Below the pieces are notes generated by a model. It had not been told where the DNA came from and did not search any database. It saw only the letters and a program-made list of their open reading frames with translations. Position numbers and translations under genes: made by a program. Below, one piece after another: positions 1 to 5,835 of a stretch of DNA of 8,781 nt. The stretch is from an uncultured Rubrobacteraceae bacterium. GTDB taxonomy: Bacteria > Actinomycetota > Rubrobacteria > Rubrobacterales > Rubrobacteraceae. How positions within the stretch are numbered: the stretch's first letter is position 1; each line of letters opens with the position of its first letter. Where the stretch lies: assembly GCA_902806015.1 (NCBI GenBank), contig CADCUZ010000098.1, forward strand, positions 1-8,781, written 5' to 3'.

Positions 1-4
1 TCAT

Positions 5-11
5 CTCCTCC
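5..11 (-). promoter_or_regulatory. Possible ribosome binding site of a leftward gene
   Basis: The minus strand reads GGAGGAG at 11-5, a near-perfect Shine-Dalgarno sequence, immediately followed by the window edge. An ATG at 4-2 is too close to use it, so the likely start codon lies a few bases beyond the edge. If so, the 1-363 region is a divergent intergenic region. This rests on a 7-base motif only. Confidence 0.25.
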
Positions 12-149
12 GTGCGGGTATATGAATAGTGTCCTGCGCCCACTGGGAGCCCAGCCCCGCCTACTTACTCTTACCTCGTCCCCCGACCTGGTGATAACGA
101 GCGCAACCCGCAGACTACTACCCGTGTGCAAAGTTGCGGTTGGGCCATG

Positions 150-231
150 TAAAGGGGAGATAAAGGCCTTGTTAACGCGCCCGAACCCTGACTTTACGCT
201 TTCTTAATCGACGCTTTGCTGACCCTTAACC
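150..231 (+). promoter_or_regulatory. Phased array of eight TTAAC-like hexamers (PhoP/PhoB-like operator)
   Basis: On the + strand, hexamers begin at 150 TAAAGG, 161 TAAAGG, 172 TTAACG, 183 GAACCC, 193 TTTACG, 204 TTAATC, 215 TTTGCT and 226 TTAACC, so the steps are 11, 11, 11, 10, 11, 11 and 11 bp. Direct hexamers repeated once per helical turn are the known binding pattern of OmpR/PhoB-family response regulators; B. subtilis PhoP boxes are TTAACA-like repeats with about 5-bp spacers. A weak -10 candidate, TACGTT at 252-257, lies 20 bp after the last unit, with no TTGACA-like -35, which fits an activator-dependent promoter. The downstream gene starts at 367. The periodicity is seen directly; the regulator's identity is inferred. 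Confidence 0.55.
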
Positions 232-366
232 ACGAGTCCTCTCCGGGCTGCTACGTTTATGGGAAGTAGAGAGAGCCGGGCTGCGGGGCATCGAGTCCTA
301 TCTACGTAGCGCCTCGGCCTTCTCCGCCGTCGATAGCAAGCGTGCAGGCGACCCGGGAGACAGATG

Positions 367-597
367 ATGGCGTCAGGCCAAGAAGCCACAGAGAGAAGCA
401 GTGCGCGTAGTCGCTACCGCGCCGAGTACGTGCGGGTCACCCCCGAAACGGAACCCCAACAGCAGTTGCAGGGGGTGCTCGACGCCGCCGAAAGGAAGGA
501 GTGGCACCTCGTCGGCGTGGCGGGCGGGCTGCCCGAAGGCGGCATGATCCTCTTCTGGGACAGCGCGAGACCCAGCTTCGGCAGAACGTCGGGGTAG
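367..597 (+). CDS. Small DUF4177-like hypothetical protein
   Basis: This encodes a 76-residue soluble protein of unknown function. From about residue 20 it shows a beta-strand (YVRVTPE), a helix (LQGVLDAAERKEW) and two strands (HLVGVAG, GMILFWDS). This is the small alpha/beta pattern of DUF4177-like proteins, in which a helix ending in a conserved Trp precedes a paired strand. No signal peptide or membrane segment is visible. GGGAG at 355-359 sits 7 nt before the second of two tandem ATGs (364 and 367), so I prefer 367. Third codon positions are almost all G or C, which supports real coding. The phased hexamer array lies 136 bp upstream. About 190 bp separate it from the ABC permease, so co-transcription is possible but unproven. 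The fold assignment is tentative. Confidence 0.7.
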   Translation: MASGQEATERSSARSRYRAEYVRVTPETEPQQQLQGVLDAAERKEWHLVGVAGGLPEGGMILFWDSARPSFGRTSG

Positions 598-788
598 CGC
601 TGTTTGGTCCTCAACGCGATCCGGCTCGTCCGTGGTACCGGGCGGGGAGCACGACCGGCGCGAGGACCGGTCCCGCTGGCTAGCAATACTCCACCGGTTC
701 TCTGGTTCCTTGTTTGGAGCCATGGCCGGACCATCGAGAAGGGGCAAGGCGCCGGAGCCGCGAGCTCGGCCATATCGTCGGGCGGGTC

Positions 789-2273
789 GTGTTCACCGCG
801 GTAAGGGCCGTGGCGGCCAAAGAATTCTGGGGGCTGGTGCGCCAGCCGCAGCTCCTTCTGCTCCTGTTGGTGGGGCCGGTCTTGATCATGACGGCCTTCG
901 GCCTCAGCCTCGACGTCGAGAACATCCTCAGGCCGCGCGCCCTCGTCGTGGTGGAACCAGGCAGCGAGGGCGCGCAACTATTTCAGCAGTACCGGGAGGA
1001 GTTCACCGACCGCACCCAGTTCGTGGGAACCACGGACGACCCGGAGGCGGCCCGCCAGCGGCTCCTGCGGGGGGAGGTCGACGCCGTTATCATCATACCC
1101 TCCGCTCCTCTTGAGACCGTCGCGGGCGGGGAGCGGGCGGTCCTGCGCGTCGTCTACAACACGATAAACCCCGTGTTCGGGACCAGGGTGCCAAGCCGGG
1201 CTTATAGCCTGGTACTGGACCTCAACCAGAGCCTGGTACAGGAGGCCATCGAGCAACAGATTGGGGGGGTCCGCTCGCTGCAGGAGCGGTTGACCGAGCT
1301 GAACCGCCGCCTCGAGACGGCGAGTTCCGCCGCCGAGACCCTTGCTTCCGAGGAGGCCCAGACCACCACGGCAGAGCTGGACCAGACGCTGACGACCCTC
1401 GAAAGCACGTTAAGGCTCTGGCAGGGCGTGAGGCCCGGAGAAGACGAGGACGCATCGGCCGCCCTGCAGCGCATCGATAGGGCCCAGGGAGCCCTTGAGA
1501 AGGTGCGCGAGGCCCAGGAAGGGGGGCCCGAACGGATAAGGGAGAGTAGCGGCCTGGCCGATCTGCGGGAGAGCCTCGCTTCACTGGAGGAGGCGCTCGC
1601 AAGTTTGCCCTCCGAGGTGCCGGCGCGGGTCCTGGCCAACCCGTTCGAGCTGAAGACCGAGAACCTGGCTTCCCCGCCGCGGGTGGTGGGCTTCTATGCC
1701 CCGGCGGTGCTCGCGATCCTCATCCAACACATAGCCGTGAGCCTGGCTTCGCTGGCCATCGTCCGGGAACGCCTGAGCGGGGCCTACGAGTTCTTCGAGG
1801 TCTCACCTTTGGGGCACGGCCAGCTCCTGGCCGGCAAGTTTGTTACCTACTTCGGGCTGGTGGTCGGCGTGAACCTGGCCGTGGCGCTCGTCCTGGCCGG
1901 CTTTCTCGGCATACCCGTGGAGGGCGGGTTCGTCGGGATGACGTTCGCGATGGTGCTCCTCACGAGCGCCTCATTGGGGCTGGGCTTCCTGATCTCGGCG
2001 CTCGCCCGGAGCGAGTTGCAGGCCGTGCAGGTCTCGATGCTCCTGCTCATCGCGAGCGGGTTCTTCGCGGGCTTCCTCTTTCCCCTGGCCCAGATGCAAG
2101 GACCGGCCGTCGCGATCTCGTACCTGTTGCCGGCCGCCTACGGCATCCGCGCGCTCCAGGACGTCATGATCCGGGGGGAAGGGGTCTCGACCCTCGACCT
2201 TATAGGGCTTCTGTTTATGGCGTTGGTCACCCTTGGGCTGGCCCGCTACCTGATGGGCCGGAAGAAGGTCTAA
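789..2273 (+). CDS. ABC-2 type transporter permease with coiled-coil outer loop
   Basis: This is the membrane subunit of an ABC exporter, 494 residues from the GTG at 789. Topology from sequence: TM1 at about 21-40, then a large extracytoplasmic domain at about 41-300, then hydrophobic segments near 302-324, 352-372, 380-402, 415-434, 440-457 and 466-488. This is the ABC2_membrane_3 (YbhR/YhhJ-like) layout, with an elongated loop. Residues about 145-275 of the loop are rich in Leu, Glu, Gln and Ala heptads and probably form a coiled coil. The reading frame is open upstream to a TTG at 714, but neither start has a good ribosome binding site; 789 keeps only a short basic N-terminus before TM1. 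The stop overlaps the ATPase start as TAATG, so the two are translationally coupled. With one permease gene, a homodimer is likely. The substrate (drug, lipid or other) is unknown. The 598-788 gap holds only a weak 6-bp hairpin (653-672). Confidence 0.88.
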   Translation: MFTAVRAVAAKEFWGLVRQPQLLLLLLVGPVLIMTAFGLSLDVENILRPRALVVVEPGSEGAQLFQQYREEFTDRTQFVGTTDDPEAARQRLLRGEVDAVIIIPSAPLETVAGGERAVLRVVYNTINPVFGTRVPSRAYSLVLDLNQSLVQEAIEQQIGGVRSLQERLTELNRRLETASSAAETLASEEAQTTTAELDQTLTTLESTLRLWQGVRPGEDEDASAALQRIDRAQGALEKVREAQEGGPERIRESSGLADLRESLASLEEALASLPSEVPARVLANPFELKTENLASPPRVVGFYAPAVLAILIQHIAVSLASLAIVRERLSGAYEFFEVSPLGHGQLLAGKFVTYFGLVVGVNLAVALVLAGFLGIPVEGGFVGMTFAMVLLTSASLGLGFLISALARSELQAVQVSMLLLIASGFFAGFLFPLAQMQGPAVAISYLLPAAYGIRALQDVMIRGEGVSTLDLIGLLFMALVTLGLARYLMGRKKV

Positions 2274-3241
2274 TGGCGGCCATCCGCATCAAGAACTTGT
2301 CCAAGAGTTTCGGCGACGTTGAGGTTCTGAAAGAGACGGACCTCACGGTAGAGGAGGGCGAGATCTTCGGCCTCATAGGGCCTTCGGGGTCGGGCAAGAG
2401 CACCCTGCTTAGGATCCTCACCGGCTACCTCGAACCCTCGGATGGGTCGGCTGATGTCTTCGAAAGTGCCCCGGCGGCTTTCTCCCCCGAAGCGAGGCGC
2501 CGGGTGGGGTTCATGCCCCAGGGGTTCGTGCTCTACGAAGAGCTCTCCGTGTTGCAGAACCTCAACTTCGTCGCCGGGCTCTACGGGCTCCGGTTTGGGG
2601 AGCGCCGCCGAAGGGTGCGCGAGGCCCTGGAGTTCGTCGAGCTCTCAGATCACCGGCGCAAGGCGGCCAGGGACGTCTCTGGAGGGATGCAGCGGCGCCT
2701 CCAGCTCGCGGCAGCCGTCGTACACGAGCCCGATCTCCTGTTCGTGGACGAGCCCACTGCCAACCTGGATCCCATCCTCCGTCGCAAGTTCTGGGAGGAG
2801 TTCGAGCAGTTGCGCGAAGGGGGTCGCACGATCTTCGTCACCACCCAGTACGTCGGTGAAGCCGAGCTCTGCGACCGGGTAGGGCTTCTGGTGGACGGCA
2901 CCCTCGTAGGGGTCGGTACCCCCGCCGAACTGAGGCGTCGGGCCTTCGGCGGCGAGCTCATCGAACTCTCGCTCGGCGGAGAGCCTGGTAGCCTGGCCAA
3001 ACGGCTCGGAGCCCTAGAGAACCTCGGTCGCGTGGAGGAGGTCCGGCGAGACGCGGGTGGCGAGGAGGTAGTCAGCCTCGTCCGCCTGCTGGTCGAGGAC
3101 GCTGACGTCTCGCTCCCGAAGGTGATGGAGATACTCAACGGCGCCGACGTACGCTCCCTGGACGTCCCCAAGCCGTCCTTCGACGAGGTGTTCTTCCGGT
3201 TGGTCAAGGAGACGGAAGAGGTTGGGCACGGATCGCGATAG
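2273..3241 (+). CDS. ABC exporter ATP-binding protein, DrrA-like
   Basis: This 322-residue cytoplasmic ATPase powers the adjacent permease. Visible motifs are Walker A GPSGSGKST (36-44), Q-loop Gln83, signature VSGGMQRR (135-142), Walker B LLFVDEP (155-161) and D-loop NLD (164-166). At the H-loop it has TTQYVGEAE, with Gln192 where most ABC ATPases have His. As I recall, Gln here is common in DrrA-type (daunorubicin resistance) ATPases, so it is a subfamily mark rather than proof of inactivity. Residues about 215-322 form the C-terminal extension typical of this group, with PSFDEVFF near the end. The ATG overlaps the permease stop by one base (TAATG), which fixes the start. A 9-bp hairpin at 3303-3325 may end the operon. 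The exporter class is clear; the substrate is not. Confidence 0.93.
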   Translation: MAAIRIKNLSKSFGDVEVLKETDLTVEEGEIFGLIGPSGSGKSTLLRILTGYLEPSDGSADVFESAPAAFSPEARRRVGFMPQGFVLYEELSVLQNLNFVAGLYGLRFGERRRRVREALEFVELSDHRRKAARDVSGGMQRRLQLAAAVVHEPDLLFVDEPTANLDPILRRKFWEEFEQLREGGRTIFVTTQYVGEAELCDRVGLLVDGTLVGVGTPAELRRRAFGGELIELSLGGEPGSLAKRLGALENLGRVEEVRRDAGGEEVVSLVRLLVEDADVSLPKVMEILNGADVRSLDVPKPSFDEVFFRLVKETEEVGHGSR

Positions 3242-3302
3242 GACCCGGTGGTTTCGTACGCGCCGGGGTTGCGATCGCCCACGAGTGCGCAACGCCCGGG
3301 GG

Positions 3303-3325
3303 TGTCGGCGATGGCCTCGCCGACA
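3303..3325 (+). terminator. Hairpin after ABC exporter operon
   Basis: TGTCGGCGA (3303-3311) pairs perfectly with TCGCCGACA (3317-3325) around a 5-nt loop, 61 bp after the ATPase stop. It is followed only by a short pyrimidine run (TTCTT, 3330-3334), not a true T tract, so it may act as a weak or factor-assisted terminator for the + strand transcript. Confidence 0.45.
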
Positions 3326-3360
3326 GAGCGTTCTTGCCGGCCGCCGGTGGACTCATGAGG

Positions 3361-3408
3361 AAAATCGAAAATGTCCTGGGCTGCCCGGACGGCGTACCGG
3401 GCTTGCCC
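3361..3408 (-). terminator. Probable intrinsic terminator of the ion-channel gene
   Basis: Read on the minus strand, GGGC and GCCCGG (3408-3397, interrupted by AA) pair with CCGGGC and GCCC (3388-3378, interrupted by A) around an 8-nt loop, giving ten base pairs with a small internal bulge. A T-rich tail, ATTTTCGATTTT, follows at 3372-3361. It lies about 40 bp after the channel stop and faces the converging + strand operon. Confidence 0.5.
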
Positions 3409-3448
3409 CGTATAGGTCCTCAAGGGTCCGGTTTGGGGCGTTTTCGGG

Positions 3449-4246
3449 TTAGGACTTGTCGGCCCGCTCCAGTATGGAGCGCAGGGCGTCGAGTTCGCGC
3501 CGGCTGAGCGAGGCGCCGTCTTTTTTCTCCGCTTCGGGGCTGCGACGGGTATCCGACTCCACCAGCACGGAGGCTATGGCGCCGATAAAGTAAGAGAAGA
3601 CGCCGACGGCGTAGAGCATCAGCAGGAATCCTAGGACGCGCCCGCCTACGGTAACCGGGTAGAGCTCGCTGCCCACCGTCGTGACGAGGGTGGCCGACCA
3701 CCACAGGGCGTTCCCGAAGGTCCGGATCTGGCTGCCTTGGGCTTCCGCCTCCAGGAGCAAACCCGTTGCTGCCCCCAAGAGGACGACCATGGCGGAGACG
3801 ATGGCGAGCTGTCCAAGCCGCCTGCGCTTGAGCAGCGCCAGGGTGGACTCGGAGCCCCGCCCGCCGAAGACGAGAAGCCGCAGCACGGGTAGCGCCCGCG
3901 TCGCCCGCAAGACCCTCGCGAGCCTCAAGAACCTCAAGAAGGGAAGGAGCACGACCAGGACGTCGAGCCAGTGCTTGCGCACGTAGTGGCGCTTGACCGG
4001 GGCCAGCGCGAACTTGAGCAGGAACTCGACGAAAAAGAGGCCCCACAGCCCCCAACTCAAGGCCTCGAGCCTTCCCTGCCAGGGTTCGCTCACCTCGCCG
4101 CTCAGCTGGATAATGATGAGCAGGACCACCACGACCGAGGCCAGGGCGAGCGGAACGTCGAGGTAGCGGTCCAGCTTCTCGCGCAGTTCCTCTCGGGCCG
4201 CGTGGTCTTCTCGAAACCGCCGGGGTTCCTCGCCTTCTTGGGTCAT
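3449..4246 (-). CDS. Voltage-gated-like ion channel, non-canonical pore filter
   Basis: This is a 265-residue six-helix cation channel of the voltage-gated ion channel superfamily. S1 is at about 33-49, S2 at 61-82, S3 at 93-104, S4 at 104-125, S5 at 144-166, the pore helix and filter at 178-194, and S6 at 202-229. S4 carries Arg at 105, 108, 111, 114 and 117 plus 123, a classic every-third-residue sensor. The filter reads TTVGSELYP (189-197) instead of TTVGYGD, so potassium selectivity cannot be assumed. A short charged tail with a likely helix (248-262) ends the protein. I chose the ATG at 4246 because the frame upstream to 4378 is Arg/Pro-rich, overlaps the neighbouring gene and has no hydrophobic or domain content; a purine-rich GGGAAAGAAAA stretch precedes 4246. 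It lies 85 bp downstream of the solute-binding gene and could share its transcript. Confidence 0.85.
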   Translation of the reverse strand: MTQEGEEPRRFREDHAAREELREKLDRYLDVPLALASVVVVLLIIIQLSGEVSEPWQGRLEALSWGLWGLFFVEFLLKFALAPVKRHYVRKHWLDVLVVLLPFLRFLRLARVLRATRALPVLRLLVFGGRGSESTLALLKRRRLGQLAIVSAMVVLLGAATGLLLEAEAQGSQIRTFGNALWWSATLVTTVGSELYPVTVGGRVLGFLLMLYAVGVFSYFIGAIASVLVESDTRRSPEAEKKDGASLSRRELDALRSILERADKS

Positions 4247-4331
4247 GTCGGTTTTCTTTCCCGGCCCTCGGGGCTGGTAACCCGGCCGCGCCCGCCGGCC
4301 CTTGCCCGCACGGTGGCCCCTTGCACTCCTC

Positions 4332-5690
4332 TTAGGAGGTCTCGCCGAGATCGACGATCTCCTGGAGCTCCCTGTCAAGCGTCCCTACGGCCTCCTCGGG
4401 GGACTTGTCGCCCTTGACGCAGGCGTTGAACTGCTCGGCCATCTTGAGGGACATGTCCGAGTAGTAGGGCGAGAGGGGCCGCGGGCGGGCGTTCTTTATC
4501 GCTCCCTCGCCCAAAGCGATGACCGGGACCTTCTCCACGACTTCCCGGTCTTCGTACAGGTCTTTCAGCGTCGGCAGGAACGAGCCGTTGAGCGCCCTGA
4601 ACTTCTGCTGCTCGGGGGCGGTAGCGAACTTCACGAACTCGTAGGCCGCGTCCTTCTCCTCCTCGGAAGAGGCGGCGTTCAGGTAAAAGTTCCACCCGCC
4701 GAGGCCGCTGAAGCTGTTGTCCCGACCCGCCGCCACCGGAAGGGGCGCCACCCCAACCTGCCCCGGCCCTATCCTCGACTGCCCCTCCTCGGAGGCCAGC
4801 GCGTACATGTAGGGCCAGTTGCGGCAGAAGGCCGCGCGCCCGTTCAAGAAGGCCGCCTGGCACTCCTGCTCGGCGTAGGTGGACACGGCTTTGGGCGCCA
4901 CGCCGTCTTCGATCATGCTTCGCTCGATGGCGAGGCCCTCGACCGCCCCGGGGGCGTCGATGACGACCTTCTCGGGATCCTCCGGGTCTATGACGTCCCC
5001 GCCGGCGGTCCATATGTACTCCAGGCCGTTGACCACGCCGCCCTCGTACTGCGCACCCTGAAAGACGAAGCCATCCTCCGTTCCTGAGTCCCGGGTGACC
5101 TTGACGGCCTGCTCTTTGAGTTCTTCCCAGGTCTTCGGGGGCTCCGAGAAGCCGTTTCCCTCCAACAGGTCCTTGCGGTAGTAGAGCATCCCGGCGTCGG
5201 TGAACCACGGCACGCCGTAGACCCCGTCCTCGTAGGTGCACGACTCCACGGGGGCCGGCAGGAAGGCTTGCCTCTCCTCCTCGGTGAAGCGGGCGGAGAG
5301 GTCCTCGATCCAGCCGTTGGCGGCGAACTGGGCCGGCCAGACGACGTCGCCCCCGATGAGGTCTATCTCCCCGCCGCCGGCCTGAAACTCGGTCTTTACC
5401 TGGTTGAAGTACTGGCCGGTGTCGGCGGCCATCACGCGGTACTTCGCCCTGTAGCGCCCCTCGAACTTCTCGTTGAACCGGCGCACGATCTCTTCCAGGC
5501 TGCCGGAGGTGTCGGGGCCGAAGGAGAAGGTGAACGCGGTCGTCCCCGGGTTGCCCTGGCTGCCCGACCCTCCGCAGCCTGCGACCCCGAGCAGCGCCGC
5601 CCCCGCGAGCGCGGAGCCGCCGACTTTCAAGAAGCCCTTCCTGCTGAGCCCCCCAACGGATACCCGCCGTCGCGCGTATTGGTGTTGCAT
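4332..5690 (-). CDS. Extracellular solute-binding lipoprotein (SBP family 1, sugar-type)
   Basis: This 452-residue binding protein would capture a solute outside the membrane for an ABC importer. The N-terminus has SRKGFLK (16-22), a Tat-like motif with Arg-Lys in place of Arg-Arg, a hydrophobic stretch at about 23-37, and a lipobox ending at Cys39 (GVAGC), so it is probably lipid-anchored. The mature part looks like a family-1 sugar-type binding protein: a hinge-like GVPWFTDAGMLYYRKDLLE segment, then GLGGWNFYL and AYEFVKFATAPEQQ toward the C-terminus. The ATG at 5690 has AAGGAG 4 nt upstream (5695-5700); the open frame to 5786 adds only an unrelated N-terminus. No permease or ATPase for import is in the window, so it is an orphan here. 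Possible ligands include a trehalose- or maltose-type sugar or glycerol-3-phosphate; I cannot choose from sequence. A phased hexamer array and a -10-like site lie just upstream. Confidence 0.9.
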   Translation of the reverse strand: MQHQYARRRVSVGGLSRKGFLKVGGSALAGAALLGVAGCGGSGSQGNPGTTAFTFSFGPDTSGSLEEIVRRFNEKFEGRYRAKYRVMAADTGQYFNQVKTEFQAGGGEIDLIGGDVVWPAQFAANGWIEDLSARFTEEERQAFLPAPVESCTYEDGVYGVPWFTDAGMLYYRKDLLEGNGFSEPPKTWEELKEQAVKVTRDSGTEDGFVFQGAQYEGGVVNGLEYIWTAGGDVIDPEDPEKVVIDAPGAVEGLAIERSMIEDGVAPKAVSTYAEQECQAAFLNGRAAFCRNWPYMYALASEEGQSRIGPGQVGVAPLPVAAGRDNSFSGLGGWNFYLNAASSEEEKDAAYEFVKFATAPEQQKFRALNGSFLPTLKDLYEDREVVEKVPVIALGEGAIKNARPRPLSPYYSDMSLKMAEQFNACVKGDKSPEEAVGTLDRELQEIVDLGETS

Positions 5691-5745
5691 GATGCTCCTT
5701 TCCGCGCCGCGCGAGGTGGCGGACGCTGGTTTCACCCGTGCCCGG

Positions 5746-5751
5746 ATACTA
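5746..5751 (-). promoter_or_regulatory. Candidate -10 element of the solute-binding gene
   Basis: The minus strand reads TAGTAT, matching TATAAT at four of six positions, 19 bp downstream of the last unit of the phased array and about 55 bp before the start codon. No TTGACA-like -35 is seen; the array occupies that position, as in activator-dependent promoters. Confidence 0.35.
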
Positions 5752-5770
5752 GGCTTCGATTTCGTGGCCG

Positions 5771-5819
5771 CCGTTAGCGTCCGCAAGGTTCGCGTAAAGA
5801 AACGCTAAGCGTCCGGCAA
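5771..5819 (-). promoter_or_regulatory. Phased array of five TTAAC-like hexamers upstream of solute-binding gene
   Basis: On the minus strand, hexamers start at 5819 TTGCCG, 5808 TTAGCG, 5797 TTACGC, 5786 TTGCGG and 5776 TAACGG, so the steps are 11, 11, 11 and 10 bp. The two TTGC units lie in a longer direct repeat: AGCGTCCGCAA at 5776-5786 and AGCGTCCGGCAA at 5808-5819 on the + strand, 32 bp apart. A small palindrome, ACGCT-A-AGCGT, covers 5802-5812. The whole region is 145 bp between two genes, and the array ends 80 bp before the start codon. Confidence 0.5.
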
Positions 5820-5835
5820 ACCGTCCCGTTCGGGC

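Larger units (their letters stand above)
1..363. other. Non-coding region at left edge
   Basis: I see no convincing gene here: the short open frames lack G/C-biased third positions and ribosome binding sites. The stretch holds an AT-rich patch near 19-28, a small palindrome (CTGGG-AG-CCCAG, 43-54), the phased hexamer array at 150-231, and a 9-bp direct repeat CCGGGCTGC at 243-251 and 276-284, with starts 33 bp apart. It is less GC-rich than the coding parts, especially 150-235, as expected for a regulatory region. It probably lies between a leftward gene starting just outside the window and the rightward gene at 367. Confidence 0.6.

Noticed and set aside
96..109. A 14-base match (AACGAGCGCAACCC) to a highly conserved segment of 16S rRNA
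   Set aside because: The flanking bases on both sides do not follow the 16S sequence, so this is not an rRNA fragment; coincidence or a very short conserved string.
22..389. Short open frames on both strands in the left region (22-207 + and 204-389 -)
   Set aside because: No ribosome binding sites, no codon bias and no protein features; they cross the hexamer array.
2650..3423. A 257-codon minus-strand frame opposite the ABC ATPase
   Set aside because: Ser/Arg-rich antisense shadow; the plus strand has every ABC motif.
3222..3452. A 76-codon plus-strand frame in the convergent gap
   Set aside because: It overlaps the ATPase end and both hairpins and its product is Arg-rich with no features; no ribosome binding site.
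4261..4277. A 7-bp hairpin (one G-U pair) before the ion-channel start
   Set aside because: It only forms well on the non-transcribed strand, so a role in the channel mRNA is unlikely.
4247..4378. Upstream extension of the ion-channel gene to an ATG at 4378
   Set aside because: The added 44 residues are basic low-complexity, overlap the solute-binding gene and add no motif; the ATG at 4246 gives a normal channel N-terminus.
4375..5241. A 288-codon minus-strand frame inside the solute-binding gene
   Set aside because: Arg-rich shifted-frame shadow of the binding protein.
5691..5786. Upstream extension of the solute-binding gene to an ATG at 5786
   Set aside because: It would run through the candidate promoter and the AAGGAG site and would push the signal sequence far from the N-terminus.
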